This document shows positions 27,001 to 38,639 of a DNA stretch of 64,000 nt, piece after piece. The position numbers were made by a program, and so were the translations under genes. Positions within the stretch are counted from its first letter, which is position 1; every line of letters begins with the position of its first letter. The DNA comes from Nyssa sinensis (Eukaryota; Streptophyta; Magnoliopsida; Cornales; Nyssaceae). The DNA is taken from assembly GCA_008638375.1 (NCBI GenBank), contig CM018038.1, positions 15,026,515-15,090,514 of the forward strand, read 5' to 3'. The notes below the pieces were generated by a model. The model was given only the letters and a program-made list of their open reading frames with translations, ran no database searches and was not told the DNA's origin.

Positions 27001-30000
27001 GAATGTTGAACAGCTTGTATTATCAGCAAAGTAAATATGGTGGTAGAGTGCTAGAGTGCTGCTAGAAAAATCTGCTTGTTTGTGACATCTCTCTCGGATT
27101 TTCGCACATCGGTAACAATTAATGTGTGATACTTTTAGGGAGATCACATGCAGGAATACTAGGAAATTTTTAGAGCAAGATAAAATGTTCATTTTGCAAG
27201 AACAATTTCAGGAGAATAAATCATATTTAAATTATGTCCAAAAGGAGAATAAGTCATGTTCTCATGGATTTATTCTAAGAAGCACGGATACGACACGACA
27301 CGGACACGCAGACATGTTATTTTTAAAAAAAGTACGATACAGACACGTTAGGGACACGTTCAATATATATAAATTTTTTATATAAGTATATAATAAAAAC
27401 TTAATGTTATTTCAATTAAATTTGGTATAAAAACACACAAATTTTAAAAATATTAAAATAACAAAGCCATTAAATAAAAATTAAAGAATTTCTTCATTTA
27501 ATCATCAACATCCATGATTCAAGTGTCCGGACACATGTCCGGGAAGTGTCCAAGAGTGTCGGTGTCCGACACGTACATGTGAGCCAAAATAGAGTGTCTG
27601 TGCTTCTTAAGATTTATTTTAATTTATTATGGGTACTAGAAACTACCTTCACTTAAAACATAATATAAAAGTCTAAAAGAGGGGCAAAAAAGAGTTGTCA
27701 TGAGGGCAGACTAAAAATGCCATAGCAATCCTGGAAGAAGATCATAAATGTTGTATGAAGATTATTGGTAAAATAATTCCAGTTGTCCCGAAAGCAATTC
27801 TTTGTTGGTCTCATGCGAATTTTTAGCTAAACTGATTTAGGAGATTTCAGACACATCTTACCGCCAGAAGGTATTTGTGTTCATTGTCGAGCAACTAATT
27901 CAGGCAGTGACCTTGATTATTTATGAGTGGTTTAGGAACCACCTTGGTGTTTCTACATAGACATCCAAAAATAAATAAAAAAATGTGGTGGTTCAATGTT
28001 GACTAAATTCAGTTTTTCCACTGGATACTACTTTACCCTTCGGAGTTCCCAACTAACATAAACAATCAAAGCATATGATTCTAGATCAAGTTACTAAATT
28101 TTTGCATGAGCTGTCAGAATAACACTTTGGCCAGTAACATGAGTTTTTGGGATCCTTAGCCTAAGTTGTTAAATGTGATAAATTTTACAAATTAAAAAGT
28201 TCATTATATTTTGATAGTCTCTGTTCAAAGGAATAATTTGCACGAGTAATTTAGAATCACAAAGGTTTTGAAAGTACTGATGTTATGATCTCCTATGCTT
28301 TTAACATAAATCTTTACCATGTCTGTATATATACACAGTTTGAAGCTGCAATGTCATTGTGATGTAGGACCAGAAGAGACAGAAGGGAAGGGATAAAAAG
28401 GAGAAAAAAGAAAGAGAGAAAGGACGGACGCTTTAGGAATTATCAATATTCAATTGACTCAATTCTGTTGAATCCATTGTACCGAAGGCCTTTATATAGG
28501 CTAAAATATGGAAACTAAATCAACTCCTAAAAGTATGCAATAAGTTATGTTGAAATATAAAATTCAAATCTTCCAACCATTGGGTCCGGCTATAGGGCCT
28601 GGGATTAATCCAACGCCTAGAATTTGTGTGAATCTCGCATCTGTGAATCTGTGATTCTCATCACATTGTTTAGATATGAACTAGTAACGGATCTAGTGAT
28701 TAGCGCTAGCTCATCTCATGTTTTTTCTTTATTAATTTGGAATTTATGAAAAAAATCTTACACTTACATTGTTATAATTATGAAAAAATTCATGAATTAT
28801 ATATATTTGCTGCTCAAATTAATTGAAGCCATGAATTTTGGAATTTTAGGAGGGCAAGAATGGCTAAGGAGGTCGCGGAGCTGAAGGAAGAAGCACATAT
28901 TGTAAAGCGAAGAAATTTAAGGTGAGAAATATTGTTGTTTGTTCTCTCGCTCTCTTTCTCTGCAATATCTGTCAGCACTATTTGTTAAGCACCTCTGTCT
29001 CAATGTGTCCATTGCAGTGATAGCCCTCAGGCAATGTCTCCTGGAGCGAGAAATTCAAGAATTTTTGCACTTGAAAACATGCTTGCTACTTCGTCCAGCG
29101 CCCTCATTTCCATGGGATCACAGTTATCCGAAGCAGAAGAGCGTGAACGGGCTTTTAGTGGCAGAGGACGTTGGAGCCAAGTTCGATCTCTTGCTGAAGC
29201 AAAAAATATTATGAATTATCTATTCAACTTGGCATCTTCTTCCAGGTGACTATTTCTTAGAATTCAAATGCATCCCTACAAAAGCAAATCACTCTGTTAT
29301 GGTTTCTAATTATTTGTCTTCGCTGCTTTTTCAAAGGTGCTCATTACGGGATAAAGAAGTTGACTGTAGAGAGAAGCATTCTGAAATAAAAGACCTCAAG
29401 GGAAAAATAGTCAATTTGGTTAGACAATTAGAAATGCAAAAGGCTGAACTTATTCGTCAGGAGAATTTGCAGGTTAGTACATTTGCTATCACACTGCATT
29501 AATCTCACTGTTTTTGAGCAAAACATAAATAAATCTATAAAAGTTGTTTCCGAGTGATTACATCAGTAATTTCTAGTTTACAATAAATTTATTCTGTTAT
29601 CTCCGGGCAACTCTTAGTCAATTCTCTATTTTGATCTCACGTGATCTAACATGTCCATTTCTTAAAGATCTGCCCTTTTTTTTTGTTGCTGTGTTCAGTA
29701 ACTGACTAAATATTGAATTTCCATCCCTTACGAAACTCCGACAGCATTCTATTTAATACATCATTTTAAGTTTAGTATGGAGCTATTGCCAAAACAAAAA
29801 AAGAGATCTTTGCAACCCATTAGCACTACTATTCATTGAGAAATGACATTGTCCAGTCATGGTCCACGAAAAAGGTCTCCTTTCCTCTCCACACTCTCTA
29901 ACTTTTCACCAAAATTGTCCCCTCTCTCACTACCAAATCCTCACCCCCCACCACCATAACTAGGGGTGTCAATTCGTGTTATCGTGTCGTGTTCGGTCGT

Positions 30001-31565
30001 ATCAAGGCATACATATTTGAAAATATGTGTTAATTTTAACCCGACACTATTAACTAATCGTGTCAAGTTTCAAAACCTAAACTCAACCCATTTAGTAAAC
30101 AGGATATACGTGTCAACATGCTGAACCCGTTTATTTTATATAAAAATTTTACCTATTTTTTAATATGTATAGATAATTTTCAAGTTTAGTAAACTTTGGA
30201 CATGAGTCAAATCAAAATAGAAACATCCTTTATAAGTAAAAAACTCCAGGCCCTGATAAACTTTTTTTGATATGAAGTAAATTATCTTAACTCATAATAT
30301 TTTTTTATAATTAAATGTGTTAAGTCGTGTTAAACGGGTTGACACTATTAAGACACAAACATGACATATTTATTAATCGTGTTATGCGTGTCAACCCATT
30401 TATGACCCAAACTCATTTATGCTCAACCCAAACCCGTTAACTTCGTGTCATGTCTTGTCAAAAGTTGACACCCCTAGCCATAACACTTTTTCATTCTCAT
30501 CTTTGGTTATCCCCATAACCAGTTTCAATTAATTTGTTATTATTCTCAATAAACATGTGCAGCTTGAATTGACAGCTGTAACTCAAATTTTTTTTTTTTT
30601 AATCTGTCACTCTGTTTTCTTTGTTTCCGAATTGTTGTCTTTTTAACTCGGTGGTGATCGACTATGCAGCTTCAATTAGCAGATCCAAAAAGCAACCTTT
30701 GCTCCCAAGTTTCTTGTTCCAAAATTTGCTTCTGAGCATAATTTCAACATGGCACTTTTCTTCCTCTGCTTCAATCTTGGCTTTTCTTTTTTGGGTTCAT
30801 TATGGGGAGAAAGGGTTGGTGGAACCGTGGAAAGAAAGTGTAGAGGTCGATCTTGTAGAGTCTTGACTCCTAAAATTTTTGTTGCTATTTCTTCATTAAG
30901 AAAGTTTGTCATTTTTTCACAATTGCTACCACCCCGGATCCTGACCTGTGGCTACTATTCCATTTTTGGCTCATTGAAAATAGGAACACGTGTTAGGTTA
31001 ATTGCATCATTGATTAGTCTTGCTCTGTCAAAGACAAGCATATTGCATGTTGGCCTTCATCCTTTTGCGTGACATTTCTCTTAAAATATTGAATAGAAGT
31101 ACCATTTGTACAAATAAGAATCCCCTTTATTGATCCATAGGTTCCAGTTTTGTCGAAAATTTTGATTCTTCCTACATATTAAAATGTAAATTGTGACAAC
31201 TTCCAAACTTCTAAAAATTGTATGGAAACAAACCAAATCTTTTTCCTTCTGTTATTTACATAAATTATTTGTGAATTATTGTGCATATGTCAAATGTTAT
31301 GGATGAATCCTCTATTGCCTGATTCCGAAAGATAGTTTATTGTCTTTTTTCTCTAACACATGCTAGCTTTCCCACATTGTTCATTCTTGAATTCCATCCT
31401 ATGTTTTCACTTCTTAATATATACTAATCTGATATATTTGTCACGAAAAATATTTACATATCGTCCGAAAGTTTATCTAAAAACGCTGTTGCTGTCTCTT
31501 ATTGCAAAGCAGTAAGCCACAAAAGTGTTCAAATGAAGACGTAATGGCAAAAGTAGGATTTTGGC

Positions 31566-31648
<83 letters not shown>

Positions 31649-33889
31649 AGTGGAGGATGCCTTGACTTTTAAAAGGACATTTTCATCATTTTTAAAGTTA
31701 TATTGTTACTAGGACCATAGAGACATTCCTTGTTGTGGGAGTTATTGCTGACACCTTTTAAAAGGACATTTACATCATTTTTAAAGTTATATTATTACTA
31801 GGGCCATAGACATTCTTTATTGCGGGAGTTATTGCTGACATGTAATCATTATTGATCTAATACATAAGATATGATGTCTCCGCATGAATGCTTGACTATA
31901 TTTCATCCTTATGTATGGGGTTGATGAATAAAGATTAATGGGTACTACCATGTATTCTCTCTTTCAACACCTTTGGACTCAGAGTAGGTTCATTTTGATC
32001 CACTGTCTTTACGATTGCAACATAATGAATTCCATATCCATTGCTAATATCTCTATTTTGATGTTAACTACTATTATTTGGCATAACTTATTTTCTTTCT
32101 TTCTTTCTTTTTCCTCAATCATTATTGTTTGGTACTGTTATTTGAAATTTGTGGCAGAAATTAAGTTCAAAGAAACACTCTGCTGGAAAAACAGCAAATT
32201 CTGGGTCTTTTATCCTAAACACTATGGAAGGGCATGCGTATGACTTGCGGCCCAAGGTAGTTTACTGCCCACCTTATATGCACAATTGCAATTAAAAAAA
32301 CAATAGTTGTTGCAATTTTGAGTGTTTATAATAACAATTTATGAAGCACTTGTGGTTGGGTTTAATTAATAATTGTGAGCTGATTAATGATTGGTTCTCT
32401 TTTGCCCACAGGATCCCCGGTGCTCCATAGTTTATAATGGTGGAGGGAAAATTATTGAGTTATTAGAGGACATGGACACGTCTGACTCAGAGCATTCTGA
32501 AGATGTCTGCGAGGAACATTTTGACTCCAATAGAGCCGATGATGACCCTGAATGGGTACTCCCAAAAAGTGGTGGAGCTTGCTGCTCGTGTAGTAAACAA
32601 TCTTTATGCAAGACAACGAGATGTCAATGTCGAGATTCTAGGCGCTATTGCGGAATATCATGCGCTTGTAAAGCCACTAAGTGCAGCAACAGAAAAATAG
32701 CTCTGACTAATGAGGCGGATCACTTGCCACAATCACAACCTGCTGAAGGCACTGATGAAATAGAGAGTAGTAGTGTGCTTGCTTCTCACGGTGCAATGCT
32801 ACTTCAGGTTGCACTGGCGGAGAAGCCTACTGAGACAAACAATGACGAGGGACCAACAAGGAAGCCTTTATCTGACATTGGGAATACTTTGGTATGTTCA
32901 GTTCCTAACTTTTTGGTGTAGAATAGGATTTGGAAAATTTTACTTTTATCTGGATGGTTTGTTGGGATTTTTTACTTCACCCATGTAGTTTTTTTGGTTA
33001 TTTCCGCGATTCATGCAGCTTTTTAGTTAATTCTCAGATCCATGCAATTTTTAGAAGCGTTTTTTGAAGAGACTTCTTTAAACCCAATTTTTGTCCAAAG
33101 GTGTCTTTTGAAAAGTTGCTTCCAAAAGCGTAGTTTCAAAAGACGCATTTTGGCTTAAAATGTGGAACCTTAATCAATAGTGACTTCTTCAGCATTTATA
33201 ACTTATTCAATAAAAATGAGTCTTTTGAAGAGACTCTAAAGGCGTCTTTTCAAAACATGCTTCTGTTGAAAAAAATTATTCAAATGAGTCATTTGAAAAG
33301 ATGACTTTAAAAAATGCATGGGTCCGGTAATTAACTAAAAAAACTGCACTGGTTGTGAAAATAACAAAATAAATGAGGTCAAAAATTCTGGTTTGTTGTG
33401 TGAGAGAACTTCTAGAATTCTCAAACTCACTGCTATCCCATAGTGCAATTAGCAATGCAAATCCATTGTTTGCTTGCTGGATTTCTTCTTTATTGTGGCA
33501 TTATATTGAGATTTACTTAGTTATGTTCTGGATTATATTGTGCTTATCACAAGTTCCTCTGCATGTAGGCCAAATCAAATGCACCAAAACATAATCAGAG
33601 AAAGAAATCAAGAAAGTCAGTAATTCAACTTGTTCCCGTAGCCCCACCTCCTCAGCCAGAAGATTCTGGAGCACCGAAAATACCAGAGAGCAACACTATC
33701 GAGGCAGATGTCCCATTGAAGTTACCTAGACCTAGGAGATCTGCAGCCACAAATAGCAACCCTTTGAGAGAAAGAAACTCTGACCAGCCTGAAGCTTCTG
33801 TTGTTAATAAAGAGGCCGGTGCCCCAGCTCCAGGAAGTCCACACCTGCAGGCAAGAACATTAGATGATAAAGAGAACTGCGGCATTTAA
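15082..33889 (+). CDS. Kinesin-4 family motor protein, KIN-4C-like (27 exons, 1,244 aa)
   Basis: Plus-end microtubule motor of the KIN-4 (KIF4/FRA1) family. Exons: 15082-15210, 15385-15531, 15753-15905, 16014-16258, 18120-18298, 18497-18621, 20750-20786, 20901-20992, 21075-21173, 21257-21370, 21482-21565, 21653-21857, 22209-22303, 22955-23053, 23140-23253, 23323-23439, 23526-23606, 25973-26044, 26126-26219, 26297-26328, 26552-26637, 28850-28921, 29018-29245, 29337-29472, 32158-32256, 32412-32891, 33569-33889. All junctions are GT-AG, and the phases give one 3,735-nt frame. The N-terminal motor (about residues 12-369) shows the P-loop GQTGSGKT (91-98), switch I SSRSH (224-228), switch [10 protein letters not shown] (263-270) and [11 protein letters not shown] neck and long coiled coil follow (about 370-945). 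A cysteine-rich CXC-type region at 1035-1069 (genomic 32580-32684) matches chromokinesins, where it binds DNA or an Fe-S cluster. This region and the length favour KIN-4C over the shorter KIN-4A/FRA1. The start was chosen because MENSETKD directly precedes the conserved [10 protein letters not shown]. Exon borders are inferred, not read from cDNA. Confidence 0.93.
16169..16744 (+). repeat. Tandem duplication copying the 3' end of kinesin exon 4 into intron 4
   Basis: Copy 1 (16169-16460, 292 bp) starts inside exon 4 at GGTTAGGACAAAAG. It contains the last 90 exon bases, the donor site, intron sequence and a poly-C tract. Copy 2 (16461-16744, 284 bp) appears identical by eye except that its C run is 15 rather than 23 bases, which accounts for the whole 8-bp length difference. 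Copy 2 is followed by GGTTATTCTG, so GGTTA is shared at both breakpoints. The result is a pseudo-exon (16461-16550) with a working-looking donor but only AAG before it as a weak acceptor. Normal splicing from 16258 to 18120 skips it and restores the conserved SSRSH motif. Confidence 0.93.
18671..19461 (+). mobile_element. Outer TRIM-like retroelement in kinesin intron 6, split by a second TRIM
   Basis: Two similar terminal segments flank this region. The first is about 18677-18747 (GTTTGATATACATT, then TAATAACTTAAACTT and GGCAAGTGGTTGTATAA), continuing after the inner element at 19213 (TAGAACATGGTATTA). The second is about 19381-19461 (GCTTGATGTACATT, CATAACAACTTAAGG, CAAGTAGTTGTTTAAC). The first is followed by ATGGTATTAGATC, a decayed form of the initiator-Met primer-binding site, and the second is preceded by purine-rich GAGGGAGGATG. 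It is a short LTR element of TRIM type with no coding capacity. Related sequence occurs at 46655-46945. The exact outer borders are uncertain. Confidence 0.5.
18748..19212 (+). mobile_element. TRIM retrotransposon (two short LTRs, PBS and PPT)
   Basis: LTR 1 at 18748-18914 and LTR 2 at 19028-19212 both begin TGTTGTAAATATTAGATTGA and end in CA. Directly after LTR 1 comes TGGTATCAGAGC (18915-18926), the standard plant primer-binding site for initiator tRNA-Met. Directly before LTR 2 comes the polypurine tract GAGGGGGAG (19019-19027). The internal region is only 113 bp and has no frame, which defines a terminal-repeat retrotransposon in miniature. The flanks TATAA and TAGAA match at 4 of 5 bases, consistent with an aged target duplication. 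LTR 2 has extra GATTGATT repeats, explaining its greater length. It sits on the sense strand of the kinesin gene. Confidence 0.85.
19466..20749. other. Remainder of kinesin intron 6
   Basis: No coding signal. The segment about 19880-20260 is moderately rich in dispersed-repeat-like sequence (TTATTAATAAAAAGC, TATTTATAGAGCTAG) and may be a fragment of an LTR, but no ends or target duplication were found. Confidence 0.4.
23607..25972. other. Kinesin intron 17 (2.4 kb), repeat-bearing
   Basis: No exon is expected here, because the flanking exons join to give [21 protein letters not shown], which matches the continuous KIN-4 family sequence. The region around 24440-24600 (AGTGGGGTCAATTAATAATT) resembles DNA near 6340-6460. 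TTTTTAATAGTGTGTTAG-type sequence near 24835 recurs near 24998 with following AATGAAGGTGG, a short local duplication. The donor GTATAT and acceptor AACAG are normal. Confidence 0.5.
27272..27612. repeat. Small inverted-repeat element with AAGCACGGATACG ends
   Basis: The left end CTAAGAAGCACGGATACGAC is mirrored by the right end GTGTCTGTGCTTCTTAAG, and the interior is rich in GACACG and GTGTCC words. It has no frame of note. Relatives occur at about 51572 (GAAGCACGAATACGAACACG) and about 34402 (GAAGCACGGTACATGTCC), so this is a dispersed non-autonomous family. It lies in kinesin intron 21. The target duplication is unclear and the superfamily is undetermined. Confidence 0.6.
29961..30476. mobile_element. 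hAT-type MITE (516 bp) with TIRs and near-perfect 8-bp target duplication
   Basis: Starts TAGGGGTGTCAA and ends TTGACACCCCTA, the same perfect 12-bp TIRs as the 7882-13231 transposon. The flanks ACCATAAC (29953-29960) and GCCATAAC (30477-30484) match at 7 of 8 bases. Subterminal GTCGTGTTCGG and CCCGTTAAC words are also shared with the larger element. There is no transposase, so this is a non-autonomous derivative that depends on a hAT transposase supplied elsewhere. It sits in kinesin intron 24. Confidence 0.88.
31571..31647 (+). repeat. (GA)n microsatellite
   Basis: About 38 GA units with a single AA interruption near 31588, lying in kinesin intron 24. Long GA runs are likely to be polymorphic between individuals. 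Confidence 0.92.
31666..31840. repeat. 89-bp tandem duplication in kinesin intron 24
   Basis: Copy 1 (about 31666-31753) and copy 2 (about 31755-31840) both start CTTTTAAAAGGACATTT, continue CATCATTTTTAAAGTTATATT, and end GGGAGTTATTGCTGACA, with a few substitutions and a 3-4 bp deletion. They lie just after the GA microsatellite, so slippage or local repair may have created them. Confidence 0.8.
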
Positions 33890-34618
33890 GCTGTTATTCC
33901 TTGATTGCATTGGTAAAAATGTTGCAGCTGTCCAAATGTTGAGATGTATGTGGCCAAACTGGAAATTGATTTCGTCTTCCTGGAGATTTTATGCTCAATC
34001 TAACAAAAGGGAAGCTATTGTGGCTGGCGAGGGAAGATCAATCCTCCACTGATCAAGTTTTTCCGAGCACTGCAGCAGATTGATAATGGTTAGTAATTTA
34101 ATTGAACAGTGTTGACTGCATGGATGACAGTTTGTTCTACTGCTGTTCTCAATACAGATATCTTGAATAGAATTGAAGTTTCTGTTCATGTGTAGTACCA
34201 TTGCAGTTTGTTTTAATGTCATTTTGTGCACAAATTTTGTCATTCTCAATGAAAGCTGAGAAATTGTTTCATCTTAAGAAATTATAGTATGGAATATCCA
34301 TTTCTTTGACAAGTTGAGAGCTATTTTAGTGTCTTGTCCATTTGTGAACTCTAGCCTTGGTTTCACAGAACATATCTAAATTTTAAAGACTCTTTACCTA
34401 TGAAGCACGGTACATGTCCGTGTTGGACATTGATATTTTTGGACTAGGGAAAAAATAGTTTATTTTTTTTTATTATATATTTTTATGAATTTTGAACACA
34501 TTCCAAATACTTTTGGACACGTTTTAGATACGTTTTCTGTTTTTTTTTTCTTGGATTTTCTTCTCTATTTTTTTCTCCTCTTAGTTTTTTTTTTTTTGGG
34601 GGTTATATATATATGTTG

Positions 34619-35115
34619 GATAAATTAAATTGACCTCCCATGAAGTTTTAACAATTAAAAAGATTTTTTTTTAAGTTTTTGAAATGACATTGACTTTTTT
34701 GCTATTTTTACTGACAAACAACAAGTATCTTCCTTTTAATCTTTTTTTTTTTTTTTTATCAAAATGAATAAAATGCCCCATTAATTTTTTTTTACATTTT
34801 TTAAATTTTGACCAATTTTTTCTAACTTTTTTTTTTTCATTTTGAAATAAATATTAATTAAAGATTTCTTTGGCTAAAAAATATAAATTATTTATCTTAA
34901 TTTATTTTTATATAAAATAAAAAAATAATTTTAAAAAAGTTAGGAATGGTCAAAAATGAAAAAAAGAGAGTAAAATTTGAAAGAGGCATCTTTGTCATTT
35001 AAACAAAATAAATTAGGTTGAATGGGAGTTATTTGTACTTTGTTAGTAAAAATAAAAAATACTAACATTGTTTTACGAATTTTTGGAGAGATTTTTGTAA
35101 TTATTTTTCTATAAA
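34619..35115. repeat. Foldback (long inverted-repeat) element, copy 1
   Basis: The left half (GAAGTTTTAACAATTAAAAAG, GAAATGACATTGACTTTTTTG, TTTTTACTGACAAACAACAAG) is the approximate reverse complement of the right half (TTTGTTAGTAAAAATAAAAAAT, AATTTTTGGAGAGATTTTTGTAATTA). The whole 0.5 kb can therefore fold into one hairpin. A second copy is at 44472-45006. There is no coding capacity. Boundaries are approximate. Confidence 0.65.
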
Positions 35116-36606
35116 AATATGCTGTCTTTTATAGAAGTGTACCATTATTTATATATAACAAGCACAACTCCTTGTATAAAAATTTACCAATATTTTGCAT
35201 AGATGACTTTTTAAAGAAGTAAATTGATTAACACTTGAAATATTTTTAAAAAATAGGTTAGATGCAATCTTTTTATAATTTGATTCTTTTGTAATATGTA
35301 GAGCCTCCTCATAAAAAAATTAGGTTAGATGATTTATTTTAGAATTTCAAGTGTTACATAAAAACTAAATATAAAACAATAATTCATCCAACTTATTTTA
35401 TAAATTATTTCAATTTTTACCTATATCTAAAATAAAAATATTCCATATGTAAATAAAAGCCATATGACAAACCACTCAACAATAAGGAGAATTTGTCTTT
35501 CGTGTGTGACATACTCATCTCATATGTACAAAAACTTATTATTTTTTGTGTAATTGATATTAATTGATTATATTTTTGATAAATAATTAAATTTATTGCT
35601 ATAAAGAAATAATAAAGTAGACAAGGATTCTAATTAAAAAAAATAGAACTTAAAAAGCTTTATCTTATACAAAAAAAATATTTAAAAAGTCAATAAAATT
35701 TTCATTAAGGGCCAACTTGAAATTAAAATTAGAGTGAAATATGAATAATTTTAGTTTTAGGTCGGGGGCAAAAATATAAACTAAAGATGGTACTTGAATT
35801 TTATTTTAAATAAAAAAAAATTAAAAAAAAAATTGAGAAGAGCAATTGTTCCCTATTCGTATTCCCTACTAGCTTCGTCCCCATATATAATGAATTATAA
35901 GATATGTATACGTTTTATAGAAGAGAGTTTTTTTTTTACATATTATTTTAAATTTAATTAATAACATAATTAAAAAATATTATAAGACAAAGCATGTGGG
36001 TGATAATCTAAATACACGTTGCTGGCGTGCATTTGTATAGTGTTTGCATTTTCTTTCACATATGTGATGTTGGTTTTATATTATTGGCATAATTGTAGGG
36101 GTTGTCCCCATCAAGCTATAACTGGCCATGTGCACTGTTTGGTTGTTCATATTATGAAACCATCTTTCCCATTTCCCACCTGTGATTGAACGAATAATCC
36201 AACAAAAAAAATAGAGAAATCTGTGGACCTTAATTCTTTTTTTTTTTTTGTGTTTTTGCAGGTGGAAGCCTTAAAGCCCGCCAAACATGTCTTTGTCCTT
36301 GTCATGGTTTCCTTCTCATCTTTGGTGATATAACTAGACTCCACCAGCAGCAAGCTTGCAATATATATTAACAACATGAGTAGACATGACATCTAGTATT
36401 TTATTTTTTTATTCCAATTTTTAATTTGGTATTATGATTATTGTTAGGCACATGTAAATGATGTATGTAAGTACATACATACATATATATAGATATGTAT
36501 GTATAGTTGTACTAAAATATATATATATATATATATTTTAAAGATCAATTAAGAATATTTTAAATTAATTTATGCACATCAAAATAAGTTTTTCTTCTTG
36601 ATGTGC

Positions 36607-36755
36607 CCACTCTCCCACATTAGTTAGGAGTCGAGAACTGGTATCGCTTATAAGTCGCAGGCTGCTCTCTTTTTAGTACGAGATTTTTTCTCCTGCCCGG
36701 AGAGAAACAAAGTCATGTGGCTGCCCAGACGCAAAACGGACAATATTAGACTAGG
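36607..36755 (+). repeat. Small dispersed repeat with USE/TATA-like start
   Basis: TCCCACATTAG (about 36613-36623) resembles the upstream sequence element of plant snRNA promoters (RTCCCACATCG). It is followed about 26 bp later by CTTATAAGTC, a TATA-like box at a spacing typical of plant Pol III snRNA genes. Downstream lies a short hairpin (TTTCTCCTGCCCGGAGAGAAA) and then AAAACGGACAATATTAG. The downstream sequence matches no U1-U6, U3 or 7SL start that I recognise. From memory, repeats of the form TCCCACAT...TTATAAG...GGACAATAT are widespread in plants, so a repeat is more likely than a functional RNA gene. Confidence 0.35.
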
Positions 36756-38639
36756 AAATTTACGATGCGCAAAAAAGTGCAGCATCACTTCTTATAATAG
36801 TTAAATTTACTTTTTAAATTCTAATTATCAACATAAAACATACTCAAACTTAAAAAAGAAAAAGAAAAAAGAACTTCTAATAATTAATTTTATCAAAATT
36901 AAAATCATTGTTTGAAGGGATGATTTTCAACTATTAGAAAGGTTAGTTGGGTTTGGTAAGTAAGGGTAGAATTGTCATTTGCAGGGTCTTTGGAATTTCT
37001 CAACAAGTGGTGGAAGTTACTTGCACCGAAAACACACGTAAACGGCTGGTCAAAAGAATACCCACGTCGGCGCTGCCTCTGGGCCCCACTCTCTCAGCAC
37101 CACAAATCTGACCTGGCACACATTCTTGTACTAGTCCCTCTCATCTAATGTCTAATCCTTATAAAACACAATATTGACAAAATTATTCTTCTAATTTGAA
37201 ATGGCAATTTAATTCCACGTGTTGAGAATTCAAATGCAACGAGCTTTGAGAATTTATATGAATGTTGTTAGAACAACTCTAATAATAAAACTCATTCTAC
37301 TTGTAATAAAGTTAAATTTTAATAGTATCGTAATATTAAAATAATATTTTTATTTTTATTATAATTTAAGTATTGAAATAAGAAAAAAATTTAATTTAAT
37401 TTAAATTATATATTTAAAATAATTTAAATCGTTGAGATAAATAATAGTTACTAAAGTAAAATTATATTTGGTTAGGTCAAATTTTGAGAACATGGATAGA
37501 GATGAGAGCGGAGTAGGTTTAGGATCTTTTCTCCAACCCATTTTAGGAAATTTTTTTTTTTTTTCAAACCTGTTTAAATCTCATAATAAACAATGACGAG
37601 TCCCATTTATTTTTAAACTTTTATTTATTTATTTGTTTTATCAAATTCATTATAATTAACATATTTTAAACAAAACCATTCATTGTATTAAAATAAAAAA
37701 AATATACATGTTAATAGAGAATTATCATAATATTATTTTCTTTTTCAAACATATAACTTTATCAAGTTTGTATAAATTTTTGATGGGTTACTAAAATGTA
37801 TCACTATAAATATTAATTATGTAATACAAAACTCTTTTATTATTTTCTCTTATATAATATGAGCGGGGCATGGTCGGGTGTCTTTTTCTCAATCCTGTCC
37901 CAAACCTTAACTAGATGAAATTTTTTTCTCCAAACCTGTTCTATTAGAAGCGAGATTGGTGGATTCTAATGAGACGAGTTAAATTGTTATCCCCAAAAAA
38001 TGAATAATCAACGTTGGAATATTGCTTTAGAACTGAGATAAAAAAATATAATTATAGCGATTTTAATGACTTAACTATTGGAATTGTGGTTACGATTTAG
38101 AGTGAATTTAAAGTGAAGACCCCTATTTTGTCATAACATAAAATAATAAAATAATTTTATATTATAAAAATAAATATTTTTAATGATATTTTTAATTACA
38201 TATTTAAAATTTAAACAAATTTAATAGAGTTATACATTTTAGAAATAAAAAATTCATTCTAATATTTTTTTTATTGATTTAAATATTTTTTATTTTAACA
38301 TATGTAATGTAAATTTTTTAATTTTAATTAATTTAAATAAAAATAAAAAAAATTAAAAATAAATGAAATTCAACGAGGACCCACACTGTCTATTACAAAA
38401 TTTAAACGAATTTAGGATGAATTTTATTTTTATTTTATTTTCGGGACGAGATTGAGAAAGGATCGTGTCACAGATCGCCCTGATCCTGGTCAAACAGTCA
38501 ACAGTCCCCCGCCTTGGGACAAGCACGTGAAACAGAGTTCCTCTATGTACGCTGTACCCGAAGGCAGAGGATCAGAGCTCTCTCCACGTTATCTTTTTGA
38601 ATGTGTCTCTAAATTTAATTTTAAAATTGTTTATCTGTT

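Larger units (their letters stand above)
33890..38450. other. Intergenic DNA between the kinesin and the small-protein gene
   Basis: The first few hundred bases are presumably the kinesin 3' UTR; the poly-A signal was not assigned with confidence. The rest is very AT-rich and holds a foldback element (34619-35115), a relative of the AAGCACGGATACG repeat near 34402, and a small repeat with an snRNA-promoter-like start (36607-36755). No gene was found. Confidence 0.5.

Noticed and set aside
31571..31647. GA run considered as a promoter GAGA element
   Set aside because: It lies deep in a kinesin intron more than 16 kb from the start. A plain microsatellite is sufficient.
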